NCBI GenBank assembly: GCA_021775495.1
Contig: JAJFHT010000254.1
Coordinates: 1 to 44,960, forward strand
Source of the DNA: Hyphomicrobiales bacterium
Lineage (GTDB): Bacteria > Pseudomonadota > Alphaproteobacteria > Rhizobiales > Rhizobiaceae
DNA length: 44,960 bases
Direction: 5' to 3'
Of the stretch, positions 24,649 through 31,838 are shown piece by piece (positions within the stretch are counted from its first letter, which is position 1; each line of letters opens with the position of its first letter). The notes beneath the pieces were generated by a model, which was not told the origin of the DNA, ran no database searches, and was given only the letters and a program-made list of their open reading frames with translations. The position numbers and the translations under genes were made by a program.

Positions 24649-25296
24649 GTGAGTCAGGACCAGTTTTCCGCCCATCGTCACAGCGATGAAACACTCTCAT
24701 TGCGACCGGAGCGTACGGCCGTTTTGACGGTCGACATGCTCAATGATTTTTGTATCGACGGGGGCGCAATGGTGTTGCCTGGCGGCGAACGGCTTTATGG
24801 CCCGCAAAATGCGGTCAATGCAGCGGCACGCGAGGTTGGCAGCGCTGTCGTTTTCCTGATCGATTCACACCGTCCGAACATGCGGCGCGAACGGGAACTG
24901 CAAAAACGCACTCCCCATTGCACCGAAGGCAGTTGGGGTGCCCAGGTTGTCGATGCGCTTGATCAGAAAGACGGCGACATCAAAGTGCTGAAACGGCGCT
25001 ATTCGGGATTCTTCAACACGGATCTGGATCTGACGCTCAAGGATATGCAGATCGATACTTTGATTGTTATGGGCGTGGTGACCAATATCTGTGTCAGATC
25101 AACGGTTCATGATGCCTTTTTTCTGGGCTACCAGGTGATTGTGCCTGAGGATTGTGTCGCGGCAACCGGTCCGCGCGAACAGGTTTCCAGTCTCTACGAT
25201 ATTGCAACGCATTTCGGGTGGGTATCGAATTCCGCTGAGGTCATTGCCGCACTGCGTGACGAAGGGGTAATTCGAAACAAGGAGATACCTGCCTGA
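24649..25296 (+). CDS. Isochorismatase-fold cysteine hydrolase, nicotinamidase-like
   Basis: The GTG at 24649 is preferred because AGAGGTGG precedes it at good distance; ATGs at 24604 and 24631 are alternatives. The product is 215 residues. The catalytic triad is visible: Asp29 (LTVDMLNDFC), Lys115 (VLKRRYSGF) and Cys148 after the cis-peptide region (MGVVTNICVRS). FLIDSHRP (Asp72, His74) and RTPHCTEGSWGAQV (His90) match the metal-site layout of nicotinamidases, though the middle His is not obvious. Such enzymes hydrolyse C-N bonds of amides: nicotinamide, maleamate, ureidoacrylate, N-carbamoyl compounds or biuret. Substrate is unknown; neighbours point to a nitrogen-heterocycle or amide pathway. 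A palindrome and the binding-protein gene follow. Confidence 0.88.
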   Translation: MSQDQFSAHRHSDETLSLRPERTAVLTVDMLNDFCIDGGAMVLPGGERLYGPQNAVNAAAREVGSAVVFLIDSHRPNMRRERELQKRTPHCTEGSWGAQVVDALDQKDGDIKVLKRRYSGFFNTDLDLTLKDMQIDTLIVMGVVTNICVRSTVHDAFFLGYQVIVPEDCVAATGPREQVSSLYDIATHFGWVSNSAEVIAALRDEGVIRNKEIPA

Positions 25297-25311
25297 CCCG
25301 ACCGGCGGTGC

Positions 25312-25323
25312 GCTGTGCACAGC
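25312..25323 (+). promoter_or_regulatory. Perfect 12-bp palindrome before the binding-protein gene
   Basis: GCTGTGCACAGC is fully self-complementary and lies in the 55-base gap between the hydrolase and the ABC binding protein, 28 bases before the ATG at 25352. It may be a regulator site or a short hairpin that modulates expression within the operon. Confidence 0.3.
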
Positions 25324-25351
25324 CAAAATGTCACAACAGGAAGGATGCAAT

Positions 25352-26548
25352 ATGAAAAGATTGACTTCGAAAAAGCTGACCGTGGGACGGAGAAACGTTC
25401 TTGCGGGAGGTGGAGCGCTCGCTGGTATTGGCCTGCTTGGAATGCCAGCTATCGTTCGTGCGGCTGAGCCGATCAAAGTCGGTATTTTGCAACCATTCTC
25501 CGGCGGCCTTGAGGCACTCGGAACACAAGGTGCGCAGGGCACCGAACTGGCATTCGAGGAGGCCAATGCAGCCGGCGGAGTGCTCGGCGGGCGCATGTTT
25601 GAAATTGTCAAAGCCGACACCAAGACCGATCCCAAAACGGCTGTTGAAAAAACCAACGAACTCATCCGCCGCGACGGCGTTAAGGCCATATTCGGGCCGG
25701 TAACCAGTGCGAACCGGGATGCCATCCAGCCGACGATCGACCGCTACAAAGTGCCGCTGCTCTACGCCACCGATTACGAGGGTGGTGTTTGCAGCCGCTA
25801 CATCATCGGTTACAGCGCCCTGCCTGATCATTGGGTTGCGCCGCTGATTCCGTACGTTCTGGAAAATTATGGCAAGAAGCTCTTCCTGCTTGGCAGCGAT
25901 TATGTCTGGCCACAGAAAATGAACGCGGCCATTTCCGCCTCGGCCGAAGCCAATGGTGGCAGTGCAGTGGTCGAAGAATATTCGCCATGGGGGGTCAAGG
26001 ACTACACCAGCACTCTGCGAAAGATCGAAAACTCGGGAGCCGATGTCGTCGTGCTCACCGTCGTTGGCGCAGATGCGGTAACGTTCGTCAAACAGTTCAC
26101 AGCTGCCGGATTGAAGGACAAGATCCGGATTGTGTTCTTCGGATTCTCGGAAAACTACCTGGCCGGTCTTAGCCATGAGGAATCCAACGGCATTGTTACC
26201 GCATCGAACTTTACCGCGTCGCTGGATTCGCCGGAAGCAAAGGCTTTTGTCAAAAAGGTTCGTGACCGGCATGGGGCGGATGCCATCGTCAGCAACACCG
26301 TCGATGCCCACTATACTCTGGCGCAGTTCTACATCAACGCAGTCGGTAAAGCCGGGACAGACGATCCGGAAAAGGTCATTGATGCCATCGGCGATCAGAC
26401 GCTGATGTCTGGAAATGGCGAAGTCCACCTTCGGGCAAGCGATCGTCATACAGACCTCAATGTGCTCATTGCTGAAGCCAAAAATGGTGAAATGGTTGTT
26501 CTGAAAAATATCGGACGGGTTTCGGCAAGCGATCAGTGCAAGGCATAG
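25352..26548 (+). CDS. ABC transporter binding protein, urea/short-chain amide type (UrtA/FmdD-like)
   Basis: Start at 25352, with AGGAAGGA upstream, gives 398 residues. The N-terminus contains a twin-arginine-like stretch VGRRNVLAGGGALAGIGLLG ending AIVRAAEP, suggesting Tat export. The mature protein is a type I periplasmic fold of the Leu/Ile/Val-AmiC-Urt class: IKVGILQPFSGGLEALG, GAQGTELAFEEANAAGGVLG, IFGPVTSANRDAIQP, then YATDYEGGVCSRYIIGYSA and LLGSDYVWPQKMN. The 'DYEGGVCS' and 'SDYVWP' segments resemble urea/amide binders more than branched-chain amino acid binders. Ligand is unknown. It is the first of five contiguous transporter genes. Confidence 0.9.
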   Translation: MKRLTSKKLTVGRRNVLAGGGALAGIGLLGMPAIVRAAEPIKVGILQPFSGGLEALGTQGAQGTELAFEEANAAGGVLGGRMFEIVKADTKTDPKTAVEKTNELIRRDGVKAIFGPVTSANRDAIQPTIDRYKVPLLYATDYEGGVCSRYIIGYSALPDHWVAPLIPYVLENYGKKLFLLGSDYVWPQKMNAAISASAEANGGSAVVEEYSPWGVKDYTSTLRKIENSGADVVVLTVVGADAVTFVKQFTAAGLKDKIRIVFFGFSENYLAGLSHEESNGIVTASNFTASLDSPEAKAFVKKVRDRHGADAIVSNTVDAHYTLAQFYINAVGKAGTDDPEKVIDAIGDQTLMSGNGEVHLRASDRHTDLNVLIAEAKNGEMVVLKNIGRVSASDQCKA

Positions 26549-27321
26549 CTGCAGCTTCACAATCAGAAGACACGCCCCTGCTCGATGTCAGGGGCGTGTC
26601 GATGCAATTTGGCGGCGCCGTCGTTCTGGAGAACTTGTCGATATCGCTGCCGGAAAATGCCCTGCGTTGCATCATCGGCCCGAACGGATGCGGTAAGACG
26701 ACGCTCTACAATGTGGTGACAGGCGCCTTTGCGCCGACAAGCGGCCATGTTTTTATCAGCGGTTGCGACGTCACCGGAAAACAACCGCAGGACATCGCCC
26801 GCCTCGGAGTTGCCCGCAAGTTTCAGGTCCCGGGAATCTACCCCGAACTGAGTGTGGCCGAAAACCTGGAGGTCCCACTCGCCCGCCGTTCCGGCAACGG
26901 ACCATGGAGTACAATCCGAAACAAACGGCCGCGCCAATTGCTGGATGAGTTGCTCGAGCTGTGTGGGTTGGTCGAGAGATCCGAAACGGTTGTCGGAACA
27001 CTCGCTCATGGTGAGAAACAATGGTTGGAAATCGCCATGCTGGTGGCGACGGATGCGCAACTGATCCTTCTCGACGAGCCTACGGCCGGCATGTCTGTCA
27101 TCGAAAAGGAAAGTACCGCAGACCTGATCAGGAAACTCCACCGTGACCTCGGCAAGACGGTTCTGGTCATCGAACATGACATGACATTTGTGCAACTGCT
27201 TGATTGCCCGGTCGTCGTGATGATGAACGGCGCCATCCTTCGCGAGGGCAGCTATGAGGACGTTCGCGCCGACCAGCGTGTCATCGATGCCTATCTGGGC
27301 AAAGGAATCGGCACATGCTGA
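26536..27321 (+). CDS. ABC transporter ATPase (UrtD/LivG-like)
   Basis: A 261-residue ATPase whose GTG start at 26536 overlaps the binding-protein stop by 13 bases; a later start cannot be excluded. Walker A is IIGPNGCGKTTLYNVVTG. The signature reads LAHGEKQWLEIAMLV in place of LSGGQ, a form characteristic of UrtD, followed by Walker B LILLDEPTAGM. The switch region is VLVIEHDMTFVQLLDCPVVV. It forms a heterodimer with the next ATPase to drive import. The last seven bases overlap the next gene. Confidence 0.9.
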   Translation: MQGIAAASQSEDTPLLDVRGVSMQFGGAVVLENLSISLPENALRCIIGPNGCGKTTLYNVVTGAFAPTSGHVFISGCDVTGKQPQDIARLGVARKFQVPGIYPELSVAENLEVPLARRSGNGPWSTIRNKRPRQLLDELLELCGLVERSETVVGTLAHGEKQWLEIAMLVATDAQLILLDEPTAGMSVIEKESTADLIRKLHRDLGKTVLVIEHDMTFVQLLDCPVVVMMNGAILREGSYEDVRADQRVIDAYLGKGIGTC

Positions 27322-28022
27322 CGGTTTCTGGTCTGGTCGCTGGATATCAGACAGGAAGCCGAGTGCTGAATGGGTTATCGTTTTCGATACAACCGGGAGA
27401 GGTCGTAGCCCTAATCGGGCGCAACGGAATGGGCAAATCGACATTCCTGAAAACGCTGACCGGGCATTTAACCGCGAGTGCGGGACAGATCGAATTTCTC
27501 GGAAACGACATTTTCAATGCCGCTCCACACGACATCGCCAATGCCGGTATTGGATATGTTCCTCAAGGCCGGGAAATCTTTTCGGATTTTTCCGTTGAGC
27601 AGAATCTGCTCATGGGGGCGATCGGCAAATCAGGCATCAGGAATGCCGTTCCGCAATGGGCCTATGAACCATTCCCGATACTGGATGAACGCAGGAAACA
27701 GCGTGCCGGAACGATGTCCGGTGGCCAACAACAACAATTGGCAATCATGCGTGCGCTGGTCGGGCAACCGAAGTTGCTGCTGCTCGACGAACCATCGGAA
27801 GGGATTCAGCCATCAATCGTTCAGGAAATAGGCCAAACACTGGCAAGGATATCGCGCGACCATTCACTGACGGTTTTGCTGGTCGAACAGAACCTTGAAC
27901 TGGTTTTTGCCGTGGCTCAGCGATGCCTGTTCATGGAGAACGGCGTTATCGCTGAAGAGGTCAGCGACGTGTCAAAACTTAGCAACGACAGTGCAATCAT
28001 TCACAAATATCTGTCGGTTTGA
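27315..28022 (+). CDS. ABC transporter ATPase (UrtE/LivF-like)
   Basis: A 235-residue ATPase, start overlapping the previous gene by seven bases. Walker A is ALIGRNGMGKSTFLKTLTG, followed by the Q-loop region GIGYVPQGREIFSDFSVEQN, signature TMSGGQQQQLAIMRALVG and Walker B LLLLDEPSEGIQPSIVQEI. The EGIQPSI wording is typical of UrtE. The switch His found in most ATPases is replaced (VLLVEQNLELVF), as is normal for the LivF/UrtE branch. It pairs with the UrtD-like ATPase. Confidence 0.92.
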   Translation: MLTVSGLVAGYQTGSRVLNGLSFSIQPGEVVALIGRNGMGKSTFLKTLTGHLTASAGQIEFLGNDIFNAAPHDIANAGIGYVPQGREIFSDFSVEQNLLMGAIGKSGIRNAVPQWAYEPFPILDERRKQRAGTMSGGQQQQLAIMRALVGQPKLLLLDEPSEGIQPSIVQEIGQTLARISRDHSLTVLLVEQNLELVFAVAQRCLFMENGVIAEEVSDVSKLSNDSAIIHKYLSV

Positions 28023-28043
28023 CGAAGCGGCGGGAGCGTATCA

Positions 28044-28898
28044 ATGGAATTTGCCGTCGCGATCACATTGGACACTGTGAGTTTCACTCTCACATTGCTG
28101 CTGGTCACAATGGGACTGGTCGTCATTTTTGGCCTGATGAACGTCATCAACATGGCGCACGGAGAATTCTTTCTGATCGGCGCTTATACCGTCGTTGCAC
28201 TGCAACAAGTTGGAGCGCCATTCTGGACCGGACTTCTTGTTGCTCCGGTGATTTTGGCATGTGTCGGACTTGTGCTTGAAGAGTTGGTCATTCGCCATGT
28301 CTACCATAGGTTCATCGATACAATTCTGGCGACCTGGGGCATATCGATAGCGCTGAAACAGTCGATCATCATTCTGTTCGGCCCGACTTCGCAAAGCGTC
28401 GTCAATCCTCTGCCACAGCCGGTTGACCTGCTTGGCGTGACCTATCCAAGTTATCGATTGCTGATCATGACCATCTCGCTGGGACTCGCCATCAGCACTT
28501 TCCTGTTCTTCTACCGGACGCATGCCGGGCTTGCGGTTCGCGGTGTCATTGCAAACCGGATGATGGCAGCTTCACTGGGAATCAATACGCGGCGAATGGA
28601 TCGCGCTACATTTGCATTCGGTGCCGCGCTTGCCGGATTTGCCGGAGCGGTCATGGCTCCAATCATGAGCGTCGACCCGCAAATGGGTGTTGGATTCCTG
28701 ATCCCGGCATTTTTATCGATTCTTGTCGGGGGAACCAGTTCACTGCTGGGAGCCGTACTGGGCAGCGGCATAATCGGAACGGCCAACACCGTTGTATCAA
28801 GCTTGTGGACACAGGTTGCTGCTCAGATCGTCGTGTTCAGCCTGGCAATCGTGCTGATACGAACGTTCCCCGAGGGACTGACAGGTCGAAAACGATGA
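28044..28898 (+). CDS. ABC transporter permease (UrtB/LivH-like)
   Basis: A 284-residue inner-membrane permease with about eight hydrophobic segments. The motif LMNVINMAHGEFFLIGAYTV near residues 30-50 is the hallmark of LivH/UrtB permeases. The loop GLAVRGVIANRMMAASLGIN is the cytoplasmic coupling region, and FGAALAGFAGAVMAP with IPAFLSILVGGTSSLLGAVLG completes the pattern. The stop TGA is overlapped by the start of the next permease (ATGA). Confidence 0.93.
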   Translation: MEFAVAITLDTVSFTLTLLLVTMGLVVIFGLMNVINMAHGEFFLIGAYTVVALQQVGAPFWTGLLVAPVILACVGLVLEELVIRHVYHRFIDTILATWGISIALKQSIIILFGPTSQSVVNPLPQPVDLLGVTYPSYRLLIMTISLGLAISTFLFFYRTHAGLAVRGVIANRMMAASLGINTRRMDRATFAFGAALAGFAGAVMAPIMSVDPQMGVGFLIPAFLSILVGGTSSLLGAVLGSGIIGTANTVVSSLWTQVAAQIVVFSLAIVLIRTFPEGLTGRKR

Positions 28899-29932
28899 TG
28901 CGCAAGTCAAACAACATCCAGATTCCAACGGCTGCGACCGCCGCCATCTGGCTGGCGATCCTTGTTGCACCATTGTTCCTGGACGACTGGGGCGTCAGTC
29001 AATTTGCTCAATATGTGACCTACGGCATATTTGCCATGAGCCTGTCCTTCGTCTGGGGACATGGCGGAATGTTGTGTTTCGGTCAGGCCATTTTCTTTGG
29101 AATTGGCGCTTATCTGATGGCGCTGACGACGCTGGAAAAATTCAGCTGGTTCGGCGGCTCTCAAACCGTCGGACTGCTTCTGGCCATCAGTGGTCCGGCG
29201 GTTGTCGCCCATTTGCTTGGCCGGGTACTGTTTGGCGGGAGGGGGCTGCAGGGCGCATACTTTGCAATTGTCACACTTTGCGCCGCCGTAATTGTTGAAA
29301 TCACCGCGCAACATTGGCGGTTCATCGGCGGCTTCAACGGATTGCTTGGCGTGCCGCCGCTGACGATTGCGTGGCGGGATGGCGTTGACGCCTACATGAC
29401 ATCCATCGAAGTTTATTATGCTGTATTTTTCGCCGCGTTGGCAGTGTTTGCAGCACTAACAATGATCGTGCGTTCGCCTTTCGGATCCGTGCTTGCCGCC
29501 ATACGCGGCGACGAAAACCGAACCCGGTATTTCGGATACGACACCGCCCGCTTCAAGATTTTCGCTTTCACCGTTTCGGGCGCAATCGCCGGACTGGCGG
29601 GCGCTTTGTTTACAGCACAATTCGGATTTGTTTCACCAGCATTATGCGGCTTCGCGTTATCGACGGAAGTTCTGATCTGGGTTGCCGTCGGCGGACGCGG
29701 CGTCCTCATGGCGGCGTTTCTCGGCGCCATTCTTGTGCGCTCGGTGGAAAGCTATCTTTCCGACTCTCTGGGAAATTATTGGCTGATGGCGCTTGGTATC
29801 CTGTTTGTTGCGACCGTCGTTCTGGCACCGCAAGGGGTTTTCGGCCGCTGGCTGAACCTGCCTTTGCCGAAAAGGCTGAGACCCGCAAAAGTCGATGACA
29901 AAAGTGCACAGGAAATGACAGGAATGGCGTGA
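28895..29932 (+). CDS. ABC transporter permease (UrtC/LivM-like)
   Basis: The start at 28895 overlaps the preceding stop, giving 345 residues. An ATG three bases later (28898) is the only nearby alternative. The chain shows the LivM/UrtC features: LSFVWGHGGMLCFGQAIFFG, GAYFAIVTLCAAVIVEI, FGSVLAAIRGDENRTRYFGY (coupling loop) and FAFTVSGAIAGLAGALFT. It forms the pore with the UrtB-like partner. A gap of 121 bases then separates it from the AA_synth gene, with no terminator seen, so the operon may continue. Confidence 0.93.
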   Translation: MMRKSNNIQIPTAATAAIWLAILVAPLFLDDWGVSQFAQYVTYGIFAMSLSFVWGHGGMLCFGQAIFFGIGAYLMALTTLEKFSWFGGSQTVGLLLAISGPAVVAHLLGRVLFGGRGLQGAYFAIVTLCAAVIVEITAQHWRFIGGFNGLLGVPPLTIAWRDGVDAYMTSIEVYYAVFFAALAVFAALTMIVRSPFGSVLAAIRGDENRTRYFGYDTARFKIFAFTVSGAIAGLAGALFTAQFGFVSPALCGFALSTEVLIWVAVGGRGVLMAAFLGAILVRSVESYLSDSLGNYWLMALGILFVATVVLAPQGVFGRWLNLPLPKRLRPAKVDDKSAQEMTGMA

Positions 29933-30053
29933 GATATTTGTTAACGTGGGAGCACGCATTAGAGCGGGCAAAAACAAAAAAGCAGAACCGGCAGTTTGCT
30001 CAGAACCTAATTCCGGATGACGTCGGCAAAGACAATGAAAGGGACACACAACC

Positions 30054-30641
30054 ATGACCAAGGCCAAGATTCGAAAGCTGGTGACATTTGTCGAGGAGAC
30101 AAGGCTGGAAATGGACCGCGGCATTGATCCTCCGACGCGCAAGGCGGCTTGTGTCGCGGTCATCGAAAATCCCTTTTCCGGCCGTTACGAGGAAAATCTC
30201 GACCTGCTGATGGAGATCGGTGCGGAACTGGGTGGGTTGCTGGGAAACCGCTGTGTAGCCGCTCTGGGAATCGAGCCACACATGGCAGAAAGTTTCGGAA
30301 AATCGGCAATGGTCGGAGAAGGCGGCGAGCTTGAGCATGCAGCTGCAGTTTTGCACCCCAAGCTGGGAGCACCACTGCGGACCGAAGTGGAAAAAGGCGC
30401 GGCTCTGGTCCCCTCGAGCAAGAAGATGGGAAGCCCCGGCCAGGTGCTGGACATTCCCCTCGGACACAAGGATGCCGCCTACGTGCGCAGTCACTTCGAT
30501 GGGATGGAGGTGCGCATTAATGATGCACCGCGATCCGGGGAGATCATGGTCGCGGTGGCAGTCACGGACAGCGGCCGACCGCTGCCGCGTGTCGGCGGAC
30601 TGACAAAAGATGAACTGGTTGGAAAGGACGGTTTGCGCTGA
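30054..30641 (+). CDS. AA_synth (PF06684, DUF1185) family protein, function unknown
   Basis: A 195-residue soluble protein. The opening MTKAKIRKLVTFVEETRLEM, then PTRKAACVAVIENPFSGRYEENLDLL, AALGIEPHMAESFGKSAMVGE, GEIMVAVAVTDSGRPLPR and GGLTKDEL match the family named 'amino acid synthesis' in Pfam from memory. Its biochemical role is not established despite the name. It sits between the ABC importer and the enamidase-like gene, 25 bases before the latter, so it likely acts on the imported compound or a ring-opened product. The ribosome-binding sequence AAAGGGA precedes the ATG. Confidence 0.85.
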   Translation: MTKAKIRKLVTFVEETRLEMDRGIDPPTRKAACVAVIENPFSGRYEENLDLLMEIGAELGGLLGNRCVAALGIEPHMAESFGKSAMVGEGGELEHAAAVLHPKLGAPLRTEVEKGAALVPSSKKMGSPGQVLDIPLGHKDAAYVRSHFDGMEVRINDAPRSGEIMVAVAVTDSGRPLPRVGGLTKDELVGKDGLR

Positions 30642-30666
30642 CGCACGCGCGCACCGGGAGGAAAAA

Positions 30667-31830
30667 ATGAGCAAATTGGTAATTCGCAATATCGGACTGA
30701 TCCTGTCGGGTGACCTGGCAAAACCGATCCTTGATGGCGATTGCATCGTCTGTGAGGGCGATCGCATTGTCGCAATCGGCAACGGCAACGAACTCGACAC
30801 CGACGGTGCGAGGGAAATCGTCGATGCGCACGGCACGACGGTGGCTCCCGGTCTGATCGACAGCCATGTCCATCCGGTTGCAGGAGACTGGACGCCGCGG
30901 CAGAGCCAGATGAACTGGATCGAGAGCACCCAGCATGGCGGCGTGACCACCATGATCTCCGCCGGCGAGGTGCACACGCCGGGTCGTCCCAAGGACGTCG
31001 TCGGCGTCAAGGCGCTGGCAATCGCCGCACAAAGATGTTTTGAAAATTTCCGCCCGAACGGGATGAAGATCATTGCCGGCGCTCCCGTCATTGAACAGGG
31101 CATGGAGGAGCAGGATTTCAAGGACCTGGCCGATGCCGGGATCAAAACACTTGGTGAAGTCGGCCTCGGCACTGTGAAGGCCGGCGAGGAAGCCGGCAGG
31201 ATGGTCGCCTGGGCGCGCAAATACGGCATTCAGTCGACCATTCACACAGGGGGGCCGTCGATTCCCGGTTCCGGCCTGATCGACAAGGATGTCGTTCTTG
31301 CCGCCGACGCGGATATCATCGGCCATATCAATGGTGGGCATACGGCATTGCCGGATGACCAGATCACCTGTCTGTGCGAACAGTGCCACCGCGGCATTGA
31401 GTTGGTGCACAATGGCAATGAGCGCGCGGCACTGCTTGCCATGCGCACCGCGAATGAGCTCGGTCAGCTTGAACGCGTGATCCTCGGCACCGATGGCCCG
31501 GCCGGATCGGGGGTACAGCCATTGGGAATTCTGAGAATGGTTGCGCTGCTTTCAAGCCTCGGCGACGTGCCTGCCGAAACCGCTTTCTGTTTTGCCACCG
31601 GCAACACGGCCCGAATGCGCGACCTGGATTGCGGGCTGATCGAAGTGGGTAAAGCCGCCGACTTTGTCATTCTAGACCAGGCACAGCACTCGCCTGGTGC
31701 CAACATTCTTGAAAGCGTGCAGCAAGGCAATCTGCCCGGTGTCGGAATGACCATCATCGACGGCGTTGTGCGGCTCGGACGCAGCCGCAACACGCCGCCG
31801 GCGACGAAACTTCCAGAGGTCGTTGCGTAG
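30667..31830 (+). CDS. Enamidase-like metal-dependent amidohydrolase
   Basis: Start at 30667, with GGGAGG upstream, gives 387 residues. It is an amidohydrolase-superfamily protein: N-terminal beta-sandwich (LVIRNIGLILSGDLAKPILD), the metal motif GLIDSHVHP (His67, His69), further candidate ligands His193 (STIHTGG), His220 and His225 (GHINGGHTALPDDQI) and Asp276 (LGTDGPAGSG), then a C-terminal sandwich (GKAADFVILDQ). The HINGGHTALPD wording recalls the enamidase of Eubacterium barkeri nicotinate fermentation, which hydrolyses 6-oxo-tetrahydronicotinate. Related lactam, imide or hydantoin hydrolysis is possible. It closes the catabolic cluster and converges on glyS with only eight bases between. 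Confidence 0.88.
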   Translation: MSKLVIRNIGLILSGDLAKPILDGDCIVCEGDRIVAIGNGNELDTDGAREIVDAHGTTVAPGLIDSHVHPVAGDWTPRQSQMNWIESTQHGGVTTMISAGEVHTPGRPKDVVGVKALAIAAQRCFENFRPNGMKIIAGAPVIEQGMEEQDFKDLADAGIKTLGEVGLGTVKAGEEAGRMVAWARKYGIQSTIHTGGPSIPGSGLIDKDVVLAADADIIGHINGGHTALPDDQITCLCEQCHRGIELVHNGNERAALLAMRTANELGQLERVILGTDGPAGSGVQPLGILRMVALLSSLGDVPAETAFCFATGNTARMRDLDCGLIEVGKAADFVILDQAQHSPGANILESVQQGNLPGVGMTIIDGVVRLGRSRNTPPATKLPEVVA

Positions 31831-31838
31831 ACTTCGGT

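Noticed and set aside
25331-26560. Long minus-strand frame opposite the ABC binding-protein gene
   Set aside because: Fully overlapped by the binding-protein gene with its signal peptide and family motifs; no translation signal.
30000-31229. Minus-strand frame across the AA_synth and amidohydrolase genes
   Set aside because: It spans two real genes in antisense and contains no coherent protein pattern.
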